From Bacteroidales bacterium (GTDB lineage: Bacteria > Bacteroidota > Bacteroidia > Bacteroidales > VadinHA17), in NCBI GenBank assembly GCA_029932855.1, contig JAOZPG010000027.1, positions 1 through 33,661 of the forward strand: a stretch of 33,661 bases of DNA, read 5' to 3'. The notes beneath the pieces were generated by a model. That model worked only from the letters and a program-made list of their open reading frames with translations. It was not told where the DNA came from and did no database searches. Made by a program: the position numbers and the translations under genes. Position 1 is the first letter of the stretch, and each line of letters starts with the position of its first letter. Positions 1-8,166 of this stretch are shown one piece after another.

Positions 1-1
1 T

Positions 2-304
2 CCTTTGAATGATATTCTGGCTACGGCAATAAATGAAATGCCTGATAATAAAGAAATAGACTTCAGGCTATATCCAAACCCGGCAAGCACATATGCATAT
101 CTGGAGTTTGAGGCTTTCATGACAAATGAAATGCTTCTGGAAGTTTATAATGAACTTGGTACCCGGATGGAGTATATAATAATTGAAAAAGGGGAAAACA
201 ATTTCACCCTTAATACCGGCAGATATCCAGGAGGAATTTATTTTGTTAAACTATCATCCGGGAATATTAAGACCGGCACTAAGCGACTTGTAATAATTCC
301 TTAG
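2..304 (+). CDS. T9SS cargo protein, C-terminal sorting domain (5' end outside window)
   Basis: This is the 3' end of a larger gene: the frame is open to the left edge and the first codons show no credible start, only a TTG at position 5. The roughly 100 visible residues match the type A T9SS sorting domain. They start with an LYPNPAS motif and continue with short beta strands, the turn YPGGIYFVKL and a Lys-rich end (TGTKRLVIIP). In this family the domain guides a protein carrying a Sec signal across the outer membrane, where PorU usually removes it and the cargo is anchored to A-LPS or released. The catalytic or binding part lies outside the window, so the enzyme type is unknown. A strong hairpin follows 26 nt after the stop. 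Confidence is high for the domain and nil for the cargo function. Confidence 0.9.
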   Translation, partial: PLNDILATAINEMPDNKEIDFRLYPNPASTYAYLEFEAFMTNEMLLEVYNELGTRMEYIIIEKGENNFTLNTGRYPGGIYFVKLSSGNIKTGTKRLVIIP

Positions 305-329
305 CTTATAGTATCAGGGAGGCATAAAT

Positions 330-371
330 AATTAAAGCGCCTGGTGCTTCTGAAGCCCGGGCGTTTTAATT
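330..371 (+). terminator. Intrinsic terminator after the T9SS cargo gene
   Basis: Bases 330-344 pair with 357-371 (15 bp with two G-U pairs), and the inner arms 346-349 and 353-356 extend the stem to a CTG loop. The descending arm holds a TTTT run. The hairpin sits just after the stop at 302-304 and overlaps the presumed -33 region of the next gene. Confidence 0.75.
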
Positions 372-401
372 AGAATAATACCTGTAAAAAAGTTAATTTT
401 G
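370..401 (+). promoter_or_regulatory. Predicted Bacteroidota promoter for DUF3109-M20
   Basis: TAATTTTG at 394-401 matches the -7 consensus TAnnTTTG exactly. TTA at 370-372 lies 21 nt upstream as a weak -33 element. Transcription would start near 408, giving a leader of about 50 nt before the GTG at 458. Inferred from sequence only. Confidence 0.5.
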
Positions 402-457
402 TTTTTCTGAAAAACGACTGAACAGGAAGAACAATATTTAAAAAACCATCTGCACAA

Positions 458-1033
458 GTGTTGAGAATAGATGATACGATAATTAGCAGAGACCTGCTTG
501 AAAAGAAGTTTAAATGCAATCTTAAGAAATGCAGGGGAACTTGTTGTGTTTATGGAGATTCAGGAGCACCACTGGAAGAGGAAGAAGTACAGATACTTGA
601 AGATATTTATCCTTTTGTTAAACCATATATGAGGCAGGAAGGGATAGAGGCAGTTGAGAAGATCGGGACCAGTATGACCGATAAGGACGGAGACCTTGTT
701 ACCCCACTAATTGATGGTAAAGAATGTGCATACACTCAATTAATAAACGGCATATACCTTTGTGCAATAGAGGCAGCTTTCATGGACGGGAAAATAAAGT
801 TCCCTAAGCCAATATCCTGTCATCTTTTTCCCGTAAGAACAAAGAAGTTTACGGATTTTACAGCAGTGAATTATGAGCAGTGGAGCATTTGCAGGGATGC
901 CCGTAAACTTGGTGAGGAGGAAAATGTTGAAGTATGGGTTTTTCTGAAAGAACCGCTGATACGCAAATTTGGTAAAGAATGGTATAAGCAGCTTGAAATT
1001 GCTGCCAGAGAACTAAAAAAGCAAAACATATAA
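458..1033 (+). CDS. DUF3109 family cysteine-rich protein
   Basis: This 191-residue protein matches DUF3109, a Bacteroidota family related to the YkgJ-type CxxxC-rich proteins thought to bind zinc or an Fe-S cluster. All eight cysteines fall in short motifs: C20, C25, C29 and C30 (KCNLKKCRGTCC), then C90 (ECAY), C102 (LCAI), C121 (SCHLFP) and C145 (ICRD). No signal peptide or membrane segment is visible, so it is probably cytoplasmic. I chose the GTG at 458 because family members begin with an M-x-x-I-D-D-T-type N-terminus, as here (MLRIDDT). The M20 dipeptidase starts 15 nt after the stop, so the two are probably co-transcribed. The biochemical function is unknown. Confidence 0.88.
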   Translation: MLRIDDTIISRDLLEKKFKCNLKKCRGTCCVYGDSGAPLEEEEVQILEDIYPFVKPYMRQEGIEAVEKIGTSMTDKDGDLVTPLIDGKECAYTQLINGIYLCAIEAAFMDGKIKFPKPISCHLFPVRTKKFTDFTAVNYEQWSICRDARKLGEEENVEVWVFLKEPLIRKFGKEWYKQLEIAARELKKQNI

Positions 1034-1048
1034 ATAAAATACATTATT

Positions 1049-2422
1049 ATGGAACTTATCAATAAATATATCGAAGAAAACAAGGACAGGTTCCTTGATG
1101 AACTATTTAAGCTTATTCGTATTCCTTCCGTAAGTGCAAAGGAAGAGAATAAGCCGGATATGCTAAGGGCAACTGAGTATATCAAAAAGAGCCTGCTGGA
1201 TGCAGGGGCAGATAAGGCAGAAGTAATATCAACAGAGGGCCATCCTGTTGTTTACGCTGAAAAAAGCATTGATTCTTCTTTGCCAACAGTGCTGGTATAT
1301 GGCCATTATGATGTGCAACCGGCAGAGCCTCTGGAGCTATGGGCCTCTGAGCCATTTGAGCCTGAGGTGAGGGGCGGAAAGATTTATGGCCGTGGTGCGG
1401 ATGATGATAAGGGGCAGATGTTTATGCAACTAAAGGCTTTTGAGCTTATGAATAATACGGGAACCCTTCCATGTAATGTAAAATTCATGATAGAGGGAGA
1501 GGAAGAGATTGGCTCCCCCAGTTTAAAAAAGTTCTGTATCGACAATAAAGAAAAGCTGGCATCAGATATAATTCTTATTTCTGATACAACAATGATATCT
1601 ATGGCTGTGCCGTCTATTACAGTTGGTCTCAGGGGGTTAAGCTATATGGAGGTTGAACTTACAGGCCCTAACAGGGATCTTCATTCAGGCCTCTACGGTG
1701 GAGCTGTTCTTAATCCTATCAATGCTCTTACAAAGATGATAGCTTCACTTACAGATGAAAACAGGCATATTAGTATTAAGGGTTTTTATGATGATGTGAT
1801 AGAGGTATCTGATGAGGAAAGAAAAGAAATGGCCAAAGCCCCTTTTAGCCTTGAAGATTATAAGAAAGCTATTGATATAGACAAGGAAGTCGGAGAGGCA
1901 GGCTATAGTACTACCGAGCGTACAGGCATAAGACCATCGCTGGATGTAAATGGTATCTGGGGCGGTTATATCGAAGAGGGAGCAAAAACCGTTTTACCCT
2001 CAAAAGCGTATGCCAAGATATCGATGAGGCTTGTTCCTAACCAGAATTCCAGGAAGATAGACAAACTTTTCCAGGATCATTTCAGGGCTATAGCCCCTGA
2101 GGGAGTAAAAGTAAAGGTCAGAAGTCTCCATGGTGGAGAGGGCTATGTCAGTCCGCTTGATACTGTTGCCTACCAGGCCGCCAGCAAAGCCTGTGAGACA
2201 AGCTTTGGCAAGAAGCCTGTGCCTGTCAGGAGCGGGGGAAGTATTCCTATCGTTTCGGATTTCGAGGAGGTGCTTGGAGTAAAATCAATACTTTTGGGTT
2301 TTGGGCTTAGTTCCGATGCAATTCACTCACCAAACGAAAATTATCCATTATTTAATTTTTATAAAGGCATTGAGACCATAGCATTGTTTTATAACTATTA
2401 CAGTGAATTAATGAAAGGATAA
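1049..2422 (+). CDS. M20 family metallodipeptidase
   Basis: This 457-residue dipeptidase of the M20/M25/M40 clan resembles carnosinase-type and PepV-like enzymes that cut dipeptides using two metal ions. Expected ligands are present: H86 and D88 in YGHYDVQP, D118-D120 in GRGADDDKGQ (bridging Asp), the acidic run E151-E153 in GEEEIGS (general base plus ligand), D179 (ISDT), and a C-terminal His in DAIHSPNENYPL. H212 in the lid motif DLHSGLYGG fits the dimerisation domain role in substrate binding. There is no signal peptide, so it should act in the cytoplasm on imported peptides. Length is normal. It follows DUF3109 in a likely two-gene operon closed by the terminator at 2439-2477. Exact substrate preference cannot be read from the sequence. 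Confidence 0.92.
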   Translation: MELINKYIEENKDRFLDELFKLIRIPSVSAKEENKPDMLRATEYIKKSLLDAGADKAEVISTEGHPVVYAEKSIDSSLPTVLVYGHYDVQPAEPLELWASEPFEPEVRGGKIYGRGADDDKGQMFMQLKAFELMNNTGTLPCNVKFMIEGEEEIGSPSLKKFCIDNKEKLASDIILISDTTMISMAVPSITVGLRGLSYMEVELTGPNRDLHSGLYGGAVLNPINALTKMIASLTDENRHISIKGFYDDVIEVSDEERKEMAKAPFSLEDYKKAIDIDKEVGEAGYSTTERTGIRPSLDVNGIWGGYIEEGAKTVLPSKAYAKISMRLVPNQNSRKIDKLFQDHFRAIAPEGVKVKVRSLHGGEGYVSPLDTVAYQAASKACETSFGKKPVPVRSGGSIPIVSDFEEVLGVKSILLGFGLSSDAIHSPNENYPLFNFYKGIETIALFYNYYSELMKG

Positions 2423-2438
2423 TTAATAAACATATCAG

Positions 2439-2477
2439 AATGCCGGGACTCAATCACAGATCCCGGTATTTTTTTTT
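2439..2477 (+). terminator. Intrinsic terminator after the M20 dipeptidase
   Basis: Bases 2439-2448 pair with 2461-2470 (10 bp, one G-U pair) around a 12-nt loop, followed directly by a run of nine T. It separates the DUF3109-M20 pair from glnN. Confidence 0.85.
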
Positions 2478-2490
2478 GCTTAAAACTTAA

Positions 2491-2554
2491 AATAGGGGGG
2501 TATGTTAAATAAAAGTTGATAAATTTCACAATAGGGGGGGTAAATACAGGGGGG
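2491..2554 (+). repeat. Three G-tracts upstream of glnN (possible G-quadruplex or slippage site)
   Basis: G runs of 6, 7 and 6 lie at 2495-2500, 2534-2540 and 2549-2554 within otherwise AT-rich DNA. The first two share the unit AATAGGGGGG(G)TA at a 39-nt offset. Runs this long can each supply two GGG blocks, so a quadruplex on the non-template strand is possible from 2534-2554 alone. They are also candidates for slipped-strand length variation. No function is shown by the sequence. Confidence 0.6.
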
Positions 2555-2606
2555 TGTGCTTAAAAAAGCCTACTTTCGTAAAATTATTATCAAAATATAA
2601 AACGAA

Positions 2607-4796
2607 ATGGCAGAATTAAGGTTCAAAGCATTGGAGGAGGTGTTTTCACGTCAGCCCAAAGAAGTAATATTACCATCAAATGAAGTGACAGACTTTTTTG
2701 GTGAAAAAGTATTTGACCGCTTCAAAATGGAGAAATTCCTTAACAGGGAAGCATTCCAGGGGGTAATGAATGCTATTGACAAGGGCACTTCAATTGACAG
2801 GAAGATGGCCGACCAGGTTGCAATTGGAATGAAAGCATGGGCAGTCAGTAAGGGAGTTACTCATTATACTCACTGGTTTCATCCTTTAACTGATGGCACT
2901 GCTGAGAAACATGATGGTTTTATTGAGTTTGGAGATAATGGTAATATGATAGAGAATTTCTCGGGTAAATTACTGGTCCAGCAAGAGCCCGATGCTTCCA
3001 GCTTTCCCAGCGGAGGTTTAAGAAATACTTTTGAGGCCCGGGGGTATACAGCCTGGGATGTATCATCGCCTGCCTTTATTGTGGATACCACTCTTTGTAT
3101 TCCCACGGTCTTTGTTTCATATACAGGAGAAGCCCTTGACTATAAAGCGCCACTCTTAAAAACATTGAGCCTTATAGATAAGGCAGCCGTTGAAGTATGC
3201 CAGTATTTTGATAAAAACATTACTGATGTAGAGACTTCACTGGGTTGGGAGCAGGAGTATTTTCTCATTGATGAGGCTCTTTACCATGCGCGTCCCGATC
3301 TGATACTTACAGGCAGGACTCTTATGGGACACGGTTCATCGAAAGATCAACAGCTTGACGATCATTATTTCGGTTCAATTCCTGAAAGGGCAGGAGCCTT
3401 TATGAAAGATTTTGAGATTGAAGCATATAAACTTGGCATACCAGTTAAAACCAGGCATAACGAGGTAGCACCAAACCAGTTTGAATGTGCCCCTATCTAT
3501 GAAGAAGCTAATTTGGCCAATGACCATAACCAGCTTATAATGGACCTGATGAAAAGAGTTGCCAGGAGGCATAATTTCAGGGTGCTCTTTCATGAAAAAC
3601 CATTTGCAGGAATAAATGGTTCTGGTAAACATAATAACTGGTCGCTTAAAACAAATACCGGTGTTAATCTTCTTTCACCGGGAAAGAATCCTAAAACCAA
3701 TCTTCAGTTTCTTACTTTTCTGGTAAATGTGGTAAAGGCTGTTTATGAGAATCAGGATCTCTTGAGGGCCAGTATTCTTACTGCCGGTAATTCACACAGG
3801 CTGGGAGCAAACGAAGCACCTCCTTCCATTATCTCGGTATTTCTGGGATCACAACTCAGCTGTGTTTTAGATGAGATAGTTGAGAAAGTAAGCAGCAGGA
3901 AGATGACTCCGGATGAGAAGACTGAGATTAAGCTTGGAATAGGCAAGATTCCTGAGATATTACTTGATAACACCGACAGAAACCGTACATCTCCTTTTGC
4001 ATTCACAGGGAACAGGTTTGAGTTCAGGGCTGTGGGTTCCTCAGCCAACTGTGCAACGGCTATGATATCCTTAAATGCTGCGGTGGCAGCCCAGCTTATT
4101 AACTTTAAAAAGGAGGTTGATAAGATAATTGAGAAAGGTTTAACCAAGGATGAGGCAATATTACAGGTGCTGAAGCAATATATTCTATCATCAGAAAAGA
4201 TCAGGTTTGAGGGTGATGGCTATAGTGAAAAATGGAAAAAGGAGGCAAAAAAGAGAGGTCTTACAAATATTAACAGTGTTCCCGCCTCAATCTCAAAATA
4301 CCTCGATAAACAGGCAAAAAGAGCTTTAATAGATACAGGTGTTTTTGCTGAAAAAGAGTTGCGCGGAAGGGTTGAGGTTGAATATGAGAAATTTACCAAG
4401 AAGATACAGATAGAAGCCAGGGTCCTTGGTGACCTGGCTATTAATCATGTTGTTCCAACAGCTCTTACTTATCAGAATAAACTGCTGGAAAATGTCAAAG
4501 GCATGAAAGATATATTCCCGGAAAGTGTTTTTAAAGACTTGTCCGGAGCAAGGATAGACCTTATTAAGGAGATGTCGGAGAGAGTTACCAGCATTAAGGA
4601 ATATGTCAGGGAAATGATAGAAGAGAGGAAGATAGCCAATAAGATTGAAGACCTGAAGGAGAAAGCCTTTGAATATGACTCAAAGGTATTGCCCTACTTT
4701 GATAAGATAAGGTATGAGATTGATAAGCTTGAGTTAATTGTGGATAATGAGATATGGCCCTTACCCAAGTACAGGGAGCTTTTATTCACAAGTTAA
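2607..4796 (+). CDS. glnN: Glutamine synthetase type III (GSIII)
   Basis: Type III glutamine synthetase joins ammonia and glutamate in an ATP-dependent reaction and is the main GS form in Bacteroides. The 729-residue length equals the classic Bacteroides fragilis enzyme. Visible GS motifs are GWEQEYFL (213-220, metal-binding Glu), the block around HNEVAPNQFECAPIYEEANL (284-303), KPFAGINGSGKHNNWS (331-346, ammonia and nucleotide site) and NRTSPFAFTGNRFEFRAVG in the second half. The C-terminal 200 residues form the helical extension characteristic of GSIII. It is cytoplasmic and a dodecamer in characterised members. It appears monocistronic: a terminator precedes it and 113 nt separate it from the next gene. 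A TACTTTCG box at 2571-2578 could be a variant -7 element, and the ATG follows an A-rich leader without a Shine-Dalgarno. Confidence 0.97.
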   Translation: MAELRFKALEEVFSRQPKEVILPSNEVTDFFGEKVFDRFKMEKFLNREAFQGVMNAIDKGTSIDRKMADQVAIGMKAWAVSKGVTHYTHWFHPLTDGTAEKHDGFIEFGDNGNMIENFSGKLLVQQEPDASSFPSGGLRNTFEARGYTAWDVSSPAFIVDTTLCIPTVFVSYTGEALDYKAPLLKTLSLIDKAAVEVCQYFDKNITDVETSLGWEQEYFLIDEALYHARPDLILTGRTLMGHGSSKDQQLDDHYFGSIPERAGAFMKDFEIEAYKLGIPVKTRHNEVAPNQFECAPIYEEANLANDHNQLIMDLMKRVARRHNFRVLFHEKPFAGINGSGKHNNWSLKTNTGVNLLSPGKNPKTNLQFLTFLVNVVKAVYENQDLLRASILTAGNSHRLGANEAPPSIISVFLGSQLSCVLDEIVEKVSSRKMTPDEKTEIKLGIGKIPEILLDNTDRNRTSPFAFTGNRFEFRAVGSSANCATAMISLNAAVAAQLINFKKEVDKIIEKGLTKDEAILQVLKQYILSSEKIRFEGDGYSEKWKKEAKKRGLTNINSVPASISKYLDKQAKRALIDTGVFAEKELRGRVEVEYEKFTKKIQIEARVLGDLAINHVVPTALTYQNKLLENVKGMKDIFPESVFKDLSGARIDLIKEMSERVTSIKEYVREMIEERKIANKIEDLKEKAFEYDSKVLPYFDKIRYEIDKLELIVDNEIWPLPKYRELLFTS

Positions 4797-4816
4797 CAGC
4801 TTCCTTGAGGGTTTCC

Positions 4817-4834
4817 TTGCCTGGCGGCAGGCAA
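4817..4834. repeat. Short GC-rich hairpin after glnN
   Basis: TTGCCTG (4817-4823) and CAGGCAA (4828-4834) form a 7-bp perfect stem with a GCGG loop. No T-run follows, so it is not a clear intrinsic terminator. It resembles the GCCTG/CAGGC palindromes that recur between Bacteroidota genes, but I saw no second full copy in this window. Confidence 0.4.
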
Positions 4835-4874
4835 AGCTGTCTTCTATTTCTGATAACGGGAAAAAATAATTACT

Positions 4875-4890
4875 TTTAACATGCGTTAAA
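4875..4890. promoter_or_regulatory. 16-bp inverted repeat upstream of the PorE-like gene
   Basis: TTTAAC (4875-4880) and GTTAAA (4885-4890) flank ATGC, ending 19 nt before the ATG at 4910. The position would suit an operator or a start-proximal RNA hairpin. An imperfect -7-like TACTTTTA (4871-4878) overlaps it. Function is inferred from position only. Confidence 0.3.
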
Positions 4891-4909
4891 GTAAGTAAAC
4901 AGGTAACAA

Positions 4910-6892
4910 ATGAATAATAAAAGGATACTGCTATTTCTTTCTATAGCACTTATAATTTCATCTTCAACGATATTTGCCCAGAAGAAGAAGCTTCAGAGAG
5001 CAGATGATGCATTTGAGGCAGGTGAGTATTTCGATGCCATTGATCTTTATAAAGATGCTTATGCAGCAATAAGGGACAGATCTGTGAAGACAGGTGTGGT
5101 TTTTCATATTGCTGAATGTTACAGGCACACAAATCAATCTGCCAGGGCTGAATTGTGGTATAAGAAAGCTGTGGGTCAGGATTACCCCGATCCGCTTGCA
5201 GTGCTTTACTATGCTGAATCATTAAAGAAGAACGACAAATATGAAGATGCCATAACTGAGTTTACAATTTATAAGGACCTTGTTCCGGATGATCCCCGTG
5301 GAGATGAAGGAATAACATCATGTGAGCTGGCATTGCAATGGAAGGAAAATTCTGTCGGCTACAAGATTACCGATATGAAGTATTTTAATTCCAGACAAAG
5401 AGATTTTTCTTTAGCCTATGCCAGGGATGATTACAAGTCGGTTTATTTTACATCATCCAGGGAAGATGCTAATGGAAATAAAACACATGGTGCAACAGGT
5501 CAGAGTTTTACCGATATCTTTGAGAGCAAGCTCGACCGTAAAGGAAAATGGAGCGTTCCGCTTGCACTTGATGAAACGATAAACACTGAATTTGAAGAAG
5601 GGACTCCTTCAATAACGGGAGATTACAATACCATGTTTTTTACCCGGTGTGAAATGAGCAAGCGTAAGAAGCTGGGATGTGTTATTATGAGCACAACAAG
5701 AACAGCAGATGGCTGGGGAAAGGCCAAAGCACTTGACATCCTTCCCGACAGCCTTGTGGCTGCACATCCTGCAGTTTCGAAAGACGGACTTACATTATTG
5801 TTTGTGTCTAATATGAAGGGGGGATTGGGACTTAATGATATATGGAAAGTGGAACGCAGTCCCTCGGGTGACTGGGGGGAACCGGTAAACATGGGTCCGG
5901 AAATTAATACTGAAGGCAATGAGTTGTTTCCTTACATTCATGAAGACGGGAGTATCTATTTTTCTTCAGACAGGCATATGGGTATGGGAGGACTTGATAT
6001 CTTCAGGGCCACAGCTGTTGAAGGAGGAGGATGGAATGTTGAGAATATGAGGTATCCTATAAATTCATCTGCCGATGATTTTGGGATTATTTTTGAAGAT
6101 AAGCTGGAACGGGGATTTTTTAGTTCCACACGCAAGGGCAGGGGTAATGATGATATTTTTGCCTTTGCATTGCCACCTTTGAAATTTAAAATTAATGGCG
6201 TGGTTATTGACAGGCGGACTGAAAATATTGTCCCCAATGCAATTGTTAAGCTTATCGGCAGCGATGGTATAACCCTGGAAGATGAAACGGGTGATGACGG
6301 CAGCTTTGGTTTTAACTTAAAACCAAATACCGATTATATATTTTTGGCAACAAAACCAGGATACCTTATAACAAAAGGAAGGGAAACCACAAAAGGACAG
6401 GAGAAGAGTAAAGATTTCAGAATGACCCTTGAGATTGCAGCTATTGACAAGCCTATAGAATTGCCTAATATATTTTATGATTTTGGTAAATACGACCTGA
6501 GGCCTGAATCAATGGTTGCTCTTGATCGCCTGGTTGAAGTGTTGAACGATAATGCTAATATTACTATAGAGCTTGGTTCTCATACAGATATCAGGGATTC
6601 CGAGGAGTTCAATCTTCAGCTTTCACAGAAAAGGGCACAGTCGGTTATCGATTACCTGATAAGTAAAGATATAGCGGCAGACCGGTTAGTAGCAAAAGGA
6701 TATGGGGAGTCTATGCCTAAGATTGTGGATCCCAAGAATGAAAAAAATTATCCTTTCCTGAAAGACGGTGATGTTCTTGATGAGAAGTTCATAAATTCCC
6801 TGAAGACCAGGGAAGAGCAGGAAATAGTACATCAGCTGAACAGGAGGACAGAGATGAAGGTTCTGAGGACTGATTACGGGACTGTTGAATAA
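4910..6892 (+). CDS. OmpA-family protein with TPR, beta-propeller and regulatory domains (PorE-like)
   Basis: A signal peptide covers about residues 1-23 (cleavage near IFA-QKK). Four regions follow: TPR-type helices (about 25-140), a PD40/WD40-like beta-propeller (about 165-420, with SS-x-R and DIF/DIW strand ends), a carboxypeptidase-regulatory-like beta-sandwich (about 425-505, INGVVIDRRT onward) and a C-terminal OmpA peptidoglycan-binding domain (520-660; IFYDFGKYDLRPES, SHTD to D561, LSQKRAQSV with R575). This order and the 660-residue length match PorE of Porphyromonas gingivalis (PG1058), a periplasmic T9SS component thought to link the system to peptidoglycan. Similar multi-domain OmpA proteins exist outside T9SS, so the name PorE remains probable rather than certain. 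No lipobox is seen. purM starts 22 nt downstream, so some read-through is likely. Confidence 0.82.
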   Translation: MNNKRILLFLSIALIISSSTIFAQKKKLQRADDAFEAGEYFDAIDLYKDAYAAIRDRSVKTGVVFHIAECYRHTNQSARAELWYKKAVGQDYPDPLAVLYYAESLKKNDKYEDAITEFTIYKDLVPDDPRGDEGITSCELALQWKENSVGYKITDMKYFNSRQRDFSLAYARDDYKSVYFTSSREDANGNKTHGATGQSFTDIFESKLDRKGKWSVPLALDETINTEFEEGTPSITGDYNTMFFTRCEMSKRKKLGCVIMSTTRTADGWGKAKALDILPDSLVAAHPAVSKDGLTLLFVSNMKGGLGLNDIWKVERSPSGDWGEPVNMGPEINTEGNELFPYIHEDGSIYFSSDRHMGMGGLDIFRATAVEGGGWNVENMRYPINSSADDFGIIFEDKLERGFFSSTRKGRGNDDIFAFALPPLKFKINGVVIDRRTENIVPNAIVKLIGSDGITLEDETGDDGSFGFNLKPNTDYIFLATKPGYLITKGRETTKGQEKSKDFRMTLEIAAIDKPIELPNIFYDFGKYDLRPESMVALDRLVEVLNDNANITIELGSHTDIRDSEEFNLQLSQKRAQSVIDYLISKDIAADRLVAKGYGESMPKIVDPKNEKNYPFLKDGDVLDEKFINSLKTREEQEIVHQLNRRTEMKVLRTDYGTVE

Positions 6893-6914
6893 AATTCCAT
6901 CTGCAATAATCCCT

Positions 6915-8078
6915 ATGAAAGAAAGATATGCCAGCAGGGGTGTTTCTGCATCTAAAGAAGATGTACATAAAGCTATTTCCCGGATTAATAAAGGGATATT
7001 CCCAAATGCTTTTTGCAAGGTAGTTCCGGATATTCTTGGTAATGATCCTGACTGGTGTGATATAATGCATGCCGATGGTGCCGGGACCAAGTCATCACTA
7101 GCCTATATGTACTGGAAAGAAACCGGCGACCTTTCAGTATGGAAAGGTATTGCCCAGGATGCAATAGTGATGAATACCGACGACCTCTTGTGTGTGGGGG
7201 CTGTAAATAATATTTTGCTTTCTTCAACAATAGGCAGAAATAAAAAACTTATTCCAGGTGAAGTGATTGCTGCCATAATAAATGGTACAGAGGAGATACT
7301 TGAGGAACTAAGGGGGCTTGGAGTGTTGATTTATTCAACCGGCGGGGAAACAGCAGATGTGGGTGATCTGGTAAGAACAATAATTGTTGATTCTACGGTT
7401 ACCGCAAGGATGAAGAGGAAAGATATAATTGATAATTCAGGGATAAGAGAGGGGGATGTAATAGTAGCTTTGTCTTCTTCAGGGCAGGCAAGTTATGAGA
7501 AGGAATATAATGGAGGAATGGGAAGTAACGGACTCAGCTCTGCCCGCCATGATGTCTTTAATAACTACCTTGCCTCAAAATATCCTGAAAGCTTTGATCC
7601 TTCCATTCCCGGAGAATTGGTTTATTCGGGAAGCTATAAGCTTTGCGACAAGATTGAGGAACTGGGACTTGATGCAGGAAAGCTGGTATTGTCACCCACC
7701 CGAAGCTATGCTCCGGTTATAATAAAGCTACTTGAAGAGTTAAGGAATGAAGTACACGGACTGATACATTGTTCGGGAGGTGCACAGACAAAGATCCTGA
7801 ATTTTGTGGATAAGCTGCACGTTATAAAAGACAATATGTTTGATGTCCCCCCATTGTTTCGTATAATACAGGAAGAGTCAGGAACCAGCATGAAAGAAAT
7901 GTACAAGGTCTTTAATATGGGACACAGGTTTGAGATCTATCTGCCTGAGAAGTTTGCCGGACAGGTAATATCCATATCTCAGTCATTTAACATAGATGCA
8001 AAGATAGTGGGCCATTGTGAAGCTTCAGATGCTAACAGGCTTAGCATTCAGACTGGCAAGGAGGAACTTGTATATTAA
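6915..8078 (+). CDS. purM: Phosphoribosylformylglycinamidine cyclo-ligase (AIR synthetase)
   Basis: PurM closes the imidazole ring of purines, converting FGAM and ATP to AIR, in the cytoplasm. The protein is the Bacteroidota form: [14 protein letters not shown] near the N-terminus, the ATP/phosphate loop [20 protein letters not shown], and [11 protein letters not shown] later, as in the PurM/PurL fold. I start at ATG 6915 (387 residues), not the in-frame TTG at 6885, because family members begin just before the [11 protein letters not shown] motif and the TTG would overlap the preceding stop. It lies between the PorE-like gene and prfA. The purM-prfA-pyrF order is common in Bacteroidales. An 88-nt gap follows before prfA. 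Confidence 0.93.
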   Translation: MKERYASRGVSASKEDVHKAISRINKGIFPNAFCKVVPDILGNDPDWCDIMHADGAGTKSSLAYMYWKETGDLSVWKGIAQDAIVMNTDDLLCVGAVNNILLSSTIGRNKKLIPGEVIAAIINGTEEILEELRGLGVLIYSTGGETADVGDLVRTIIVDSTVTARMKRKDIIDNSGIREGDVIVALSSSGQASYEKEYNGGMGSNGLSSARHDVFNNYLASKYPESFDPSIPGELVYSGSYKLCDKIEELGLDAGKLVLSPTRSYAPVIIKLLEELRNEVHGLIHCSGGAQTKILNFVDKLHVIKDNMFDVPPLFRIIQEESGTSMKEMYKVFNMGHRFEIYLPEKFAGQVISISQSFNIDAKIVGHCEASDANRLSIQTGKEELVY

Positions 8079-8166
8079 AAACAGGCTCAGTCATCAGTCT
8101 GGTTTACTTTACCTGCTTCAGAATAATTTTCTTAACTTCGCAAACCTTAAAATAATAGTACAAAGC

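Noticed and set aside
6885-6914. TTG start giving purM ten extra residues
   Set aside because: It overlaps the stop of the preceding gene and extends past the conserved N-terminus; ATG 6915 fits the family better.
8017-8166. 50-residue N-terminal extension of prfA
   Set aside because: It overlaps the purM coding sequence in another frame, has no RF1 similarity, and a standard RF1 N-terminus begins at 8167.
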